Assembly: GCF_000003605.2 (NCBI RefSeq)
Contig: NW_003139015.1
Location: 1 to 44,363, forward strand
Direction of reading: 5' to 3'
Length of the DNA: 44,363 nt
Origin: Saccoglossus kowalevskii
Lineage: Eukaryota; Hemichordata; Enteropneusta; Harrimaniidae
In this document: in pieces, positions 23,671 to 35,322 of the stretch
Layout: each line of letters opens with the position of its first letter
Position numbering within the stretch: position 1 is the stretch's first letter
Program-made: the position numbers and the translations under genes
The notes under the pieces: model-generated
What the model was told of the DNA's origin: nothing
Databases searched by the model: none
The model's input: only the letters and a program-made list of their open reading frames with translations

Positions 23671-24950
23671 TTCACATATGGCAGTGGGTCAGTATGTTGG
23701 ATACATGAACATAGTACCTTTCTAGTTCACATATGGCAGTGGGTCAGTATGTTGGATACATGAACATAGTACCTTTCTAGTTCACATATGGCAGTGGGTC
23801 AGTATGTTGGATACATGAACATAGTACCTTTCTAGTTCACATATGGCAGTGGGTCAGTAAGTTGGATACATGAACATAGTACCTTTCTAGTTCACATATG
23901 GCAGTGGGTCAGTATGTTGGATACATGAACATAGTACCTTTCTAGTTCACATATGGCAGTGGGTCAGTATGTTGGATACATGAACATAATACCTTTCGAG
24001 TTCACATATGTCAGTGGGTCAGTAAGTTGGATACATGAACAGAATACTTTTCTAGTTCACATATGGCAGTGGGTCTGTATGTTGGATATATGAACATAGT
24101 ACCTTTCTAGTTCACATATGGCAGTGGGTCAGTATGTTGTATACATGAAGACAATACCTTTCTAGTTCACATATGGCAGTGGGTCAGTATGTTGGATACA
24201 TGAACATAATACCTTTCTAGTTCACATATGGCAGTGGGTCAGTATGTTGGATACATGAACATAATACATTTCTAGTTCACATATGGCAGTGGGTCAGTAT
24301 GTTGGATACATGAACATAATACCTTTCTAGTTCACATATTGCAGTGGGTCAGTATGTTGGATACAGGAACATAGTACCTTTCTAGTTCACATATGGCACT
24401 GAGTCAGTATGTTGGATACATGAACATAATACCTTTCTAGTTCACATATGGCAGTGGGTCAGTATGTTGGATATATGAACATTGTACCTTTCTAGGTCAC
24501 ATATGGCAGTGGGTCATTAAGTTGGATACATGAACATAATACATTTCTAGCTCACATATGGCAGTGGGTCTGTATGTTAGATACATGAACATAGTACCTT
24601 TCTAGTGCACATATGGCAGTTGGTCAGTATGTTGGATACATGAACATAATACCTTTCTAGTTCACATATGGCATTGAGTCAGTATGTTGGATACATGAAC
24701 ATAATACCTTTCTAGTTCACATATGACAGTGGGTCAGTATGTTGGATATATGAACATTGTACCTTTCTAGGTCACATATGGCAGTGGGTCATTAAGTTGG
24801 ATACATGAACAAAGTACCTTTCTAGTTCACATATGGCAGAAGGTCAGTAAGTTGGATACATGAACATAGTACCTTTCTAGGTCACATATGGCAGTGGGTC
24901 AGTATGTTGGATACATGAACATAATACCTTTCTAGTTCACATATGGCATT

Positions 24951-25720
24951 GAGTCAGTATGTTGGATACATGAACATAATACCTTTCTAGTTCACATATG
25001 GCAGTGGGTCAGTATGTTGGATATATGAACATTGTACCTTTCTAGGTCACATATGGCAGTGGGTCATTAAGTTGGATACATGAACAAAGTACCTTTCTAG
25101 TTCACATATGGCAGAAGGTCAGTAAGTTGGATACATGAACATAGTACCTTTCTAGGTCACATATGGCAGTGGGTCAGTAAGTTCGATACATGAACATAGT
25201 ACCTTTCTAGTTCACATATGGCAGTGGGTCTGTATGTTGGATACATGAACATAGTACCTTTCTAGTTCATATATGGCAGTTGGTCAGTATGTTGGATACA
25301 TGAACATAATACCTTTCGAGTTCACATATGTCAGTGGGTCAGTAAGTTGGATACATGAACAGAATACTTTTCTAGTTCACATATGGCAGTGGGTCTGTAT
25401 GTTGGATATATGAACATAGTACCTTTCTAGTTCACATATGGCAGTGGGTCAGTATGTTGTATACATGAAGACAATACCTTTCTAGTTCACATATGGCAGT
25501 GGGTCAGTATGTTGGATACATGAACATAATACCTTTCTAGTTCACATATGGCAGTGGGTCAGTATGTTGGATACATGAACATAATACATTTCTAGTTCAC
25601 ATATGGCAGTGGGTCAGTATGTTGGATACATGAACATAATACCTTTCTAGTTCACATATTGCAGTGGGTCAGTATGTTGGATACAGGAACATAGTACCTT
25701 TCTAGTTCACATATGGCACT
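24951..25720. repeat. 770-bp tandem duplication, copy 1 (14 units)
   Basis: Starts at GAGTCAG. Ordered units: GGATATATG/CATTGTACC, CTAGGTCAC with CATTAAG and ACAAAG, GCAGAAGG, CTAGGTCAC with TTCGATAC, TCTG, CATATATGG, TTTCGAG (25,311), CAGAATACTTTTC, TCTG/GGATATATG, GTATAC, plain, ACATTTCTAG, plain, CAGGAAC. Exactly 14 x 55 bp separates it from copy 2. Confidence 0.87.
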
Positions 25721-26490
25721 GAGTCAGTATGTTGGATACATGAACATAATACCTTTCTAGTTCACATATGACAGTGGGTCAGTATGTTGGATATATGAAC
25801 ATTGTACCTTTCTAGGTCACATATGGCAGTGGGTCATTAAGTTGGATACATGAACAAAGTACCTTTCTAGTTCACATATGGCAGAAGGTCAGTAAGTTGG
25901 ATACATGAACATAGTACCTTTCTAGGTCACATATGGCAGTGGGTCAGTAAGTTCGATACATGAACATAGTACCTTTCTAGTTCACATATGGCAGTGGGTC
26001 TGTATGTTGGATACATGAACATAGTACCTTTCTAGTTCATATATGGCAGTTGGTCAGTATGTTGGATACATGAACATAATACCTTTCGAGTTCACATATG
26101 TCAGTGGGTCAGTAAGTTGGATACATGAACAGAATACTTTTCTAGTTCACATATGGCAGTGGGTCTGTATGTTGGATATATGAACATAGTACCTTTCTAG
26201 TTCACATATGGCAGTGGGTCAGTATGTTGTATACATGAAGACAATACCTTTCTAGTTCACATATGGCAGTGGGTCAGTATGTTGGATACATGAACATAAT
26301 ACCTTTCTAGTTCACATATGGCAGTGGGTCAGTATGTTGGATACATGAACATAATACATTTCTAGTTCACATATGGCAGTGGGTCAGTATGTTGGATACA
26401 TGAACATAATACCTTTCTAGTTCACATATTGCAGTGGGTCAGTATGTTGGATACAGGAACATAGTACCTTTCTAGTTCACATATGGCACT
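25721..26490. repeat. 770-bp tandem duplication, copy 2
   Basis: Read against copy 1, I found one difference in 770 bases (A at 25,771 against G at 25,001). A third GAGTCAG at 26,491 opens a further copy that diverges after about two units. This is a young duplication within domain III. Confidence 0.87.
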
Positions 26491-27300
26491 GAGTCAGTAT
26501 GTTGGATACATGAACATAATACCTTTCTAGTTCACATATAGCAGTGGGTCAGTATGTTGGATATATGAACATTGTACCTTTCTAGGTCACATATGGCAGT
26601 GGGTCATTAAGTTGGATACATGAACATAATACATTTCTAGCTCACATATGGCAGTGGGTCTGTATGTTAGATACATGAACATAGTACCTTTCTAGTGCAC
26701 ATATGGCAGTTGGTCAGTATGTTGGATACATGAACATAATACCTTTCTAGTTCACATATGGCATTGAGTCAGTATGTTGGATACATGAACATAATACCTT
26801 TCTAGTTCACATATGACAGTGGGTCAGTATGTTGGATATATGAACATTGTACCTTTCTAGTTCACATATGGCAGCGGGTCAGTATGTTGGATACATGAAC
26901 ATTGTACCTTTCTAGTTCACATATCACATATGGCAGTAGGTCAGTATGTTGGATATATGAACATAGTACCTTTCTAGTTTCACATATGGCAGTGGGTCAG
27001 TAAGTTGGATACATGAACATAATACCTTTCTATTTCACATATGGCAGTGGGTCAGTATGTTGAATACATGAACATAATACCTTTCTAGTTCTCATATGGC
27101 AGTGGGTCAGTATGTTGGATACATGAACATAATACCTTTCTAGTTCACATATGGCAGTGGTTTAGTATGTTGGACACATGAACATAGCACCCTTCTTGTT
27201 CACATATGGCAGTAGGTCAGTATGTTGGATACAATGACATAGTACCTTTCTAGTTCACATATGGCAGTGGGTCAGTATGTTGGATACATGAACATAATAC
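26491..27300. repeat. Transition from domain III back to type B core
   Basis: CATATAGCAG unit, CTAGGTCAC/CATTAAG, CTAGCTCAC (26,639), TTAGATAC, CATTGAG, then GCAGCGGG with the 7-bp insertion (26,918), GTAGGTCAG, TATTTC, TTGAATAC, GGACAC/GCACCC and ACAATGAC. The type B order is kept, but the TTGAATAC unit ends in TAGTTCTC rather than TAATTCTC. Confidence 0.75.
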
Positions 27301-27650
27301 CTTTCTAGTCACATATGGCAGTAGGTCAGTATGTTGGATATATGAACATAGTACCTTTCTAGTTCACATATGGCAGTGGGTCAGTATGTTGGATACATGA
27401 ACAGAATACTTTTCTAGTTCACATATGGCAGTGGGTCTGTATGTTGGATACATGAACATAGTACCTTTCTAGTTCACATATGGCAGTGGGTCAGTATGTT
27501 GTATACATGAAGACAATACCTTTCTAGTTCACATATGGCAGTGGGTCATTATGTTGGATACATGAACATAATACCTTTCTAGTTCACATATGGCAGTGGG
27601 TCAGTATGTTGGATATATGAACATAGTACCTTTCTAGTTCACATATTGCA
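27301..27650. repeat. Junction segment and short tail
   Basis: Opens with CTAGTCAC (one T missing from CTAGTTCAC) at about 27,306 and jumps to GTAGGTCAG/GGATATATG, a unit ending in CAGAATACTTTTC without its usual TAAGTT, TCTG, GTATAC, CATTATG and GGATATATG. It leads to GGCTCAG at 27,651. The missing base and the change of order make this a likely recombination junction. Confidence 0.68.
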
Positions 27651-29524
27651 GTGGCTCAGTATGTTGGATACATGAACATAATACCTTTATAGTTCACATA
27701 TGACAGTGGGTCAGTATGTTGGATACATGAACATAATACCTTTATAGTTCACATATGACAGTGGGTCAGTATGTTGGATACATGAACATAATACCTTTCT
27801 AGTTCACATATGGCAGTGGGTCAGTAAGTTGGATACATAAACATAATAACTTTCTAGTTCACATGTGGCAGTGGGTCAGTATGTTGGATATATGAACATA
27901 GTACCTTTCTAGTTCACATATGGCAGCGGGTCAGTATGTTGGATACATGAACATTGTACCTTTCTAGTTCACATATGGCAGTAGGTCAATATGTTGGATA
28001 TATGAACATAGTACCTTTCTAGTTCACATATGGCAGTGGGTCAGTATGTTGGATACATGAACATAATACCTTTCTATTTCACATATGGCAGTGGGTCAGT
28101 ATGTTGAATACATGAACATAATACCTTTCTAGTTCTCATATGGCAGTGGGTCAGTATGTTGGATACATGAACATGGTACCCTTCTAGTTCACATATGGCA
28201 GTAGGTCAGTATGTTGGATACAATGACATAGTACCTTTCTAGTTCACATATGGCAGTGGGTCAGTATGTTGGATACATTAACATAATACCTTTCTATTTC
28301 ACATATGGCAGTGGGTCAGTATGTTGGATACATGAACATAATACCTTTCTAGTTCTCATATGGCAGTGGGTCAGTATGTTGGATACATGAACATAATACC
28401 TTTCTAGTTCACATATGGCAGTGGGTCAGTATGTTGGATACATGAACATAGTACCCTTTCTAGTTCACATATGGCAGTAGGTCAGTATGTTGGATACAAT
28501 GACATAGTACCTTTCTAGTTCACATATGGCAGTGAGTCAGTATGTTGGATACATGACATAATACCTTTCTAGTTCACATATGTCAGTGGGTCAGTAAGTT
28601 GGATACATGAACAGAATATCTTTTCTAGTTCACATATGGCAGTGGGTCTGTATGTTGGATATATGAACATAGTAACTTTCTACTTCACATATGGCAGTGG
28701 GTCAGTATGTTGTATACATGAAGACAATACCTTTCTAGTTCACATATGGCAGTGGGTCAGTATGTTGGATACATGAACATAATACATTTCTAGTTCACAT
28801 ATGGCAATGGGTCAGTATGTTGGATACATGAACATAATACCTTTCTAGTTCACATATTGCAGTGGGTCAGTATGTTGGATACAGGAACATAGTACCTTTC
28901 TAGTTCACATATGGCACTGAGTCAGTATGTTGGATACATGAACATAATACCTTTCTAGTTCACATATGGCAGTGGGTCAGTATGTTGGATATATGAACAT
29001 TGTACCTTTCTAGGTCACATATGGCAGTGGGTCATTACGTTGGATACATGCACATAATACATTTCTAGCTCACATATGGCAGTGGGTCTGTATGTTGGAT
29101 ACATGCACATAGTACCTTTCTAGTTTCATATATGGCAGTTGGTCAGTATTTTGGATACATGAACATAATACCTTTCTAGTTCACATATGGCAGTGGGTCA
29201 GTAAGTTGGATACATGAACATAAATAACTTTTCTAGTTCACATATGGCAGTGGGTCAGTATGTTGAATACATGAACATAATACCTTTCTAGTTCACATAT
29301 GGCAGTGGGTCAGTATGTTGGATACATGAACATAATACATTTCTAGTTCACATATGGCAGTGGGTCAGTATGTTGGATACATGAACATAATACCTTTCTA
29401 GTTCACATATTGCAGTGGGTCAGTATGTTGGATACAGGAACATAGTACCTTTCTAGTTCACATATGGCAGTGGGTCAGTATGTTGGATATATGAACATAG
29501 TACCTTTCTAGTTCACATATTGCA
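27651..29524. repeat. 34-unit block: full type A core plus domain III units
   Basis: The core is complete from GGCTCAG through CATGTGG (27,861), GCAGCGGG, TTGAATAC, GTACCC, ACAATGAC, CATTAAC, TTCTCATATGG, GTACCC, ACAATGAC. It then switches to CAGAATAT, GTATAC, ACATTTCTAG, CACTGAG, CTAGGTCAC, CTAGCTCAC (29,067) and a TCTG unit with ATGCACATAG. Net 4 bases over 34 x 55, from several single-base gains and losses between 28,440 and 29,240. Confidence 0.75.
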
Positions 29525-30380
29525 GTGGCTCAGTATGTTGGATACATGAACATAATACCTTTATAGTTCACATATGACAGTGGGTCAGTATGTTGGATAC
29601 ATGAACATCATACCTTTATAGTTCACATATGACAGTGGGTCAGTATGTTGGATACATGAACATAATACCTTTCTAGTTCACATATGGCAGTGGGTCAGTA
29701 AGTTGGATACATAAACATAATAACTTTCTAGTTCACATGTGGCAGTGGGTCAGTATGTTAGATATATGAACATAGTACCTTTCTAGTTCACATATGGCAG
29801 CGGGTCAGTATGTTGGATACATGAACATTGTACCTTTCTAGTTCACATATGGCAGTAGGTCAGTATGTTGGATATATGAACATAGTACCTTTCTAGTTCA
29901 CATATGGCAGTGGGTCAGTAAGTTGGATACATGAACATAATACCTTTCTATTTCACATATGGCAGTGGGTCAGTATGTTGAATACATGAACATAATACCT
30001 TTCTAATTCTCATATGGCAGTGGGTCAGTATGTTGGATACATGAACATAATACCTTTCTAGTTCACATATGGCAGTGGTTTAGTATGTTGGACACATGAA
30101 CATAGCACCCTTCTTGTTCACATATGGCAGTAGGTCAGTATGTTGGATACAATGACATAGTACCTTTCTAGTTCACATATGGCAGTGGGTCAGTATGTTG
30201 GATACATGAACATAATACCTTTCTAGTTCACATATGTCAGTGGGTCAGTAAGTTGGATACATGAAAATAATATCTTTCTAATTCACATATGGCAGTGGGT
30301 CAGTATGTTGGATACATGAACATAGTACCTTTCTAGTGTACATATGGCAGTTGGTCAGTATGTTGGATACATGAACATAG
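29525..30380. repeat. Type B core block
   Basis: GGCTCAG, TTATAG units (one with CATCATACC at about 29,607), CATAAAC/CATGTGG (29,735), a unit with TTAGATATATG, GCAGCGGG, GTAGGTCAG, TATTTC, TTGAATAC, TAATTCTC, GGACAC/GCACCC, ACAATGAC, GAAAATAATATC, GTGTACATATGG. It is the homologue of 10,067-10,850 but retains the GCAGCGGG unit that the other copy lost. Confidence 0.8.
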
Positions 30381-31676
30381 TACCTTTCTAGTTCACATAT
30401 GGCATTGAGTCAGTATGTTGGATACATGAACATAATACCTTTCTAGTTCACATATGGCATTGAGTCAGTATGTTGGATACATGAACATAATACCTTTCTA
30501 GTTCACATATGGCAGTGGGTCAGTATGTTGGATATATGAACATTGTACCTTTCTAGGTCACATATGGCAGTGGGTCATTAAGTTGGATACATGAACAAAG
30601 TACCTTTCTAGTTCACATATGGCAGAAGGGTCAGTAAGTCGGATACATGAACATAGTACCTTTCTAGGTCACATATGGCAGTGGGTCAGTAAGTTCGATA
30701 CATGAATATAGTACCTTTCTAGTTCACATATGGCAGTGGGTCTGTATGTTGGATACATGAACATAGTACCTTTCTAGTTCATATATGGCAGTTGGTCAGT
30801 ATGTTGGATACATGAACATAATACCTTTCGAGTTCACATATGTCAGTGGGTCAGTAAGTTGGATACATGAACAGAATACTTTTCTAGTTCACATATGGCA
30901 GTGGGTCTGTATGTTGGATATATGAACATAGTACCTTTCTAGTTCACATATGGCAGTGGGTCAGTATGTTGTATACATGAAGACAATACCTTTCTAGTTC
31001 ACATATGGCACTGAGTCAGTATGTTGGATACATGAACATAATACCTTTCTAGTTCACATATGTCAGTGGGTCAGTAAGTTGGATACATGAACAGAATACA
31101 TTTCTAGTTCACATATGGCAGTGGGTCAGTATGTTGGATACATGAACATAATACCTTTCTAGTTCACATATTGCAGTGGGTCAGTATGTTGGATACAGGA
31201 ACATAGTACCTTTCTAGTTCACATATGGCACTGAGTCAGTATGTTGGATACATGAACATAATACCTTTCTAGTTCACATATAGCAGTGGGTCAGTATGTT
31301 GGATATATGAACATTGTACCTTTCTAGGTCACATATGGCAGTGGGTCATTAAGTTGGATACATGAACATAATACATTTCTAGCTCACATATGGCAGTGGG
31401 TATGTATGTTAGATACATGAACATAGTACCTTTCTAGTGCACATATGGCAGTTGGTCAGTATGTTGGATACATGAACATAATACCTTTCTTGTTCACATA
31501 TGGCATTGAGTCAGTATGTTGGATACATGAACATAATACCTTTCTAGTTCACATATGACAGTGGGTCAGTATGTTGGATATATGAACATTGTACCTTTCT
31601 AGTTCACATATGGCAGCGGGTCAGTATGTTGGATACATGAACATTGTACCTTTCTAGTTCACATATCACATATGGC
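30381..31676. repeat. Domain III-type block within the right half
   Basis: Two CATTGAG units, GGATATATG/CATTGTACC, CTAGGTCAC/CATTAAG, GCAGAAGGG (one extra G at about 30,630), TTCGATAC, CATATATGG, TTTCGAG (30,829), CAGAATACTTTTC, GTATAC, CACTGAG, CAGGAAC, CATATAGCAG, CTAGCTCAC (31,381), TTAGATAC, CATTGAG, then GCAGCGGG with the 7-bp insertion at 31,660. CATATAGCAG is shared with about 26,535, so this stretch and 26,450-26,930 derive from one another. Confidence 0.75.
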
Positions 31677-32825
31677 AGTAGGTCAGTATGTTGGATATAT
31701 GAACATAGTACCTTTCTAGTTTCACATATGGCAGTGGGTCAGTAAGTTGGATACATGAACATAATACCTTTCTATTTCACATATGGCAGTGGGTCAGTAT
31801 GTTGAATACATGAACATAATACCTTTCTAGTTCTCATATGGCAGTGGGTCAGTATGTTGGATACATGAACATAATACCTTTCTAGTTCACATATGGCAGT
31901 GGTTTAGTATGTTGGACACATGAACATAGCACCCTTCTTGTTCACATATGGCAGTAGGTCAGTATGTTGGATACAATGACATAGTACCTTTCTAGTTCAC
32001 ATATGGCAGTGGGTCAGTATGTTGGATACATGAACATAATACCTTTCTAGTTCACATATGTCAGTGGGTCAGTAAGTTGGATACATGAAAATAATATCTT
32101 TCTAATTCACATATGGCAGTGGGTCAGTATGTTGGATACATGAACATAGTACCTTTCTAGTGTACATATGGCAGTTGGTCAGTATGTTGGATACATGAAC
32201 ATAGTACCTTTCTAGTTCACATATGTCAGTGGGTCAGTAAGTTGGATACATGAACATCGTACCTTTCTAGTGCACATATGGCAGTGGGTCAGTATGTTGG
32301 ATACATGAACATAATACCTTTCTAGTTCACATATGGCAGTGGGTCAGTATGTTGGATACATGAACATAGTACCCTTCTAGTTCACATATGGCAGTAGGTC
32401 AGTATGTTGGATACAATGACATAGTACCTTTCTAGTTCACATATGGCAGTGGGTCAGTATGTTGGATACATGAACATAATACCTTTCTAGTTCACATATG
32501 TCAGTGGGTCAGTAAGTTGGATACATGAAAATAATATCTTTCTAGTTCACATATGGCAGTGGGTCAGTATGTTGGATACATGAACATAGTACCTTTCTAG
32601 TTCACATATGGCAGTGGGTCAGTATGTTGGATACATGAACATAATACCTTTCTAGTTCACATATGTCAGTGGGTCAGTAAGTTGGATACATGAAAATAAT
32701 ATCTTTCTAATTCACATATGGCAGTGGGTCAGTATGTTGGATACATGAACATAGTACCTTTCTAGTGTACATATGGCAGTTGGTCAGTATGTTGGATACA
32801 TGAACATAGTACCTTTCTAGTTCAC
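31677..32825. repeat. Type B continuation, long duplicate of 35,323-36,470
   Basis: GTAGGTCAG, TATTTC, TTGAATAC, GGACAC/GCACCC, ACAATGAC, GAAAATAATATC, GTGTACATATGG, a TGTCAG unit with CATCGTACC (32,255), GTACCC, ACAATGAC, and GAAAATAATATC twice. CATCGTACC is a private mark shared only with about 35,297 and 35,900. The order matches the 35.3 kb copy for about 1.1 kb, until GAACAAAA here against GAACAGAA there. Confidence 0.77.
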
Positions 32826-34717
32826 ATATGTCAGTGGGTCAGTAAGTTGGATACATGAACAAAATACCTTTCTAGTTCACATATTGCAGTGGGTCTGTAT
32901 GTTAGATACATGAACATAGTACCTTTCTAGTGCACATATGGCAGTTGGTCAGTAGGTTGGATACATGAACATAGTACCTTTCTAGTTCACATATGTCAGT
33001 GGGTCAGTAAGTTGGATACATGAACAAAATACCTTTCTAGTTCACATATGGCAGTGGGTCAGTATGTTGGATACATGAACATAATACCTTTCTAGTTCAC
33101 ATATGGCAGTGGGTCAGTATGTTGGATATATGAACATTGTAACTTTCTAGGTCACATATGGCAGTGGGTCATTAAGTTGGATACATGAACAAAGTACCTT
33201 TCTAGTTCACATATGACAGAAGGTCAGTAAGTTGGATACATGAACATAGTACCTTTCTAGGTCACATATGGCAGTGGGTCAGTAAGTTCGATACATGAAC
33301 ATAGTACCTTTCTAGTTCACATATGGCAGTGGGTCTGTAAGTTGGATACATAAACATAATAACTTTCTAGTTCACATGTGGCAGTGGGTCAGTATGTTGG
33401 ATATATGAACATAGTACCTTTCTAGTTCACATATGGCAGCGGGTCAGTATGTTGGATACATGAACATTGTACCTTTCTAGTTCACATATCACATATGGCA
33501 GTAGGTCAGTATGTTGGATATATGAACATAGTACCTTTCTAATTCACATATGGCAGTGGGTCAGTATGTTGGATACATGAACATAGTACCTTTCTAGTGT
33601 ACATATGGCAGTTGGTCAGTATGTTGGATACATGAACATAGTACCTTTCTAGTTCACATATGTCAGTGGGTCAGTAAGTTGGATACATGAACAAAATACC
33701 TTTCTAGTTCACATATTGCAGTGGGTCTGTATGTTAGATACATGAACATAGTACCTTTCTAGTGCACATATGGCAGTTGGTCAGTAGGTTGGATACATGA
33801 ACATAGTACCTTTCTAGTTCACATATGTCAGTGGGTCAGTAAGTTGGATACATGAACAAAATACCTTTCTAGTTCACATATGGCAGTGGGTCTGTATGTT
33901 AGATACCTGAACATAGTACCTTTCTAGTGCACATATGGCAGTTGGTCAGTATGTTGGATACATGAACATAATACCTTTCTAGTTCACATATGGCATTGAG
34001 TCAGTATGTTGGATACATGAACATAATACCTTTCTAGTTCACATATGGCAGTGGGTCAGTATGTTGGATATATGAACATTGTAACTTTCTAGGTCACATA
34101 TGGCAGTGGGTCATTAAGTTGGATACATGAACAAAGTACCTTTCTAGTTCACATATGGCAGAAGGTCAGTAAGTTGGATACATGAACATAGTACCTTTCT
34201 AGGTCACATATGGCAGTGGGTCAGTAAGTTCGATACATGAACATAGTACCTTTCTAGTTCACATATGGCAGTGGGTCTGTAAGTTGGATACATAAACATA
34301 ATAACTTTCTAGTTCACATGTGGCAGTGGGTCAGTATGTTGGATATATGAACATAGTACCTTTCTAGTTCACATATGGCAGCGGGTCAGTATGTTGGATA
34401 CATGAACATTGTACCTTTCTAGTTCACATATCACATATGGCAGTAGGTCAGTATGTTGGATATATGAACATCATACCTTTATAGTTCACATATGACAGTG
34501 GGTCAGTATGTTGGATACATGAACATAATACCTTTCTAGTTCACATATGGCAGTGGGTCAGTAAGTTGGATACATAAACATAATAACTTTCTAGTTCACA
34601 TGTGGCAGTGGGTCAGTATGTTGGATATATGAACATAGTACCTTTCTAGTTCACATATGGCAGCGGGTCAGTATGTTGGATACATGAACATTGTACCTTT
34701 CTAGTTCACATATGGCA
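32826..34717. repeat. Rearranged block with repeated partial cores
   Basis: The series TTAGATAC, GTAGGTTGG, CTAGGTCAC/CATTAAG, GCAGAAGG, TTCGATAC, TCTGTAAG/CATAAAC, CATGTGG, GCAGCGGG, 7-bp insertion occurs twice (CATGTGG at 33,374 and 34,316; insertion at 33,483 and 34,425). After the first insertion about seven units are skipped and the sequence goes directly to TAATTC and GTGTACATATGG. After the second, a chimeric monomer at about 34,441-34,490 leads to another CATAAAC/CATGTGG unit only 282 bp later (34,598). Confidence 0.75.
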
Positions 34718-35322
34718 GTAGGTCAGTATGTTAGATATATGAACATAGTACCTTTCTAGTTCACATATGGCAGTGGGTCAGTAAGTTGGATACATGAACA
34801 TAATACCTTTCTATTTCACATATGGCAGTGGGTCAGTATGTTGAATACATGAACATAATACCTTTCTAATTCTCATATGGCAGTGGGTCAGTATGTTGGA
34901 TACATGAACATAATACCTTTCTAGTTCACATATGGCAGTGGTTTAGTATGTTGGACACATGAACATAGCACCCTTCTTGTTCACATATGGCAGTAGGTCA
35001 GTATGTTGGATACAATGACATAGTACCTTTCTAGTTCACATATGGCAGTGGGTCAGTATGTTGGATACATGAATATAATACCTTTCTAGTTCACATATGT
35101 CAGTGGGTCAGTAAGTTGGATACATGAAAATAATATCTTTCTAATTCACATATGGCAGTGGGTCAGTATGTTGGATACATGAACATAGTACCTTTCTAGT
35201 GTACATATGGCAGTTGGTCAGTATGTTGGATACATGAACATAGTACCTTTCTAGTTCACATATGTCAGTGGGTCAGTAAGTTGGATACATGAACATCGTA
35301 CCTTTCTAGTTCACATATGGCA
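34718..35322. repeat. 605-bp tandem duplication, copy 1 (11 units)
   Basis: GTAGGTCAG with TTAGATATATG, plain TAAGTT, TATTTC/TTGAATAC, TAATTCTC, GGACAC/GCACCC, ACAATGAC, a unit with GAATATAATACC, GAAAATAATATC, GTGTACATATGG, TGTCAG with CATCGTACC. Exactly 11 x 55 bp. Confidence 0.86.

Larger units (their letters stand above)
23561..23945. repeat. Homogeneous run of seven near-consensus monomers
   Basis: Seven successive 55-bp units differ from each other at only two sites: A or G at unit position 44, and one TAAGTT (unit 23,836-23,890). Elsewhere neighbouring monomers usually differ at several diagnostic sites. The run is bounded by an ACATTTCTAG unit on the left and a unit ending in TTTCGAG (23,946-24,000) on the right. 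It suggests recent amplification or conversion at single-monomer scale. Confidence 0.88.
21271..24950. repeat. Domain III HOR array, first part
   Basis: The CATGTGG core landmark is absent from 20,098 to 27,861. This stretch is built from ACATTTCTAG, CAGGAAC, CACTGAG or CATTGAG, a GGATATATG unit with CATTGTACC, CTAGGTCAC with CATTAAG, CTAGCTCAC (21,633, 22,624, 23,174, 24,549), TCTG/TTAGATAC, CATATATGG, TTTCGAG, CAGAATACTTTTC and GTATAC units. A 550-bp (10-unit) tandem step separates the CTAGCTCAC marks at 22,624 and 23,174. The last part, from about 24,550, leads into the 770-bp duplication. Confidence 0.8.
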
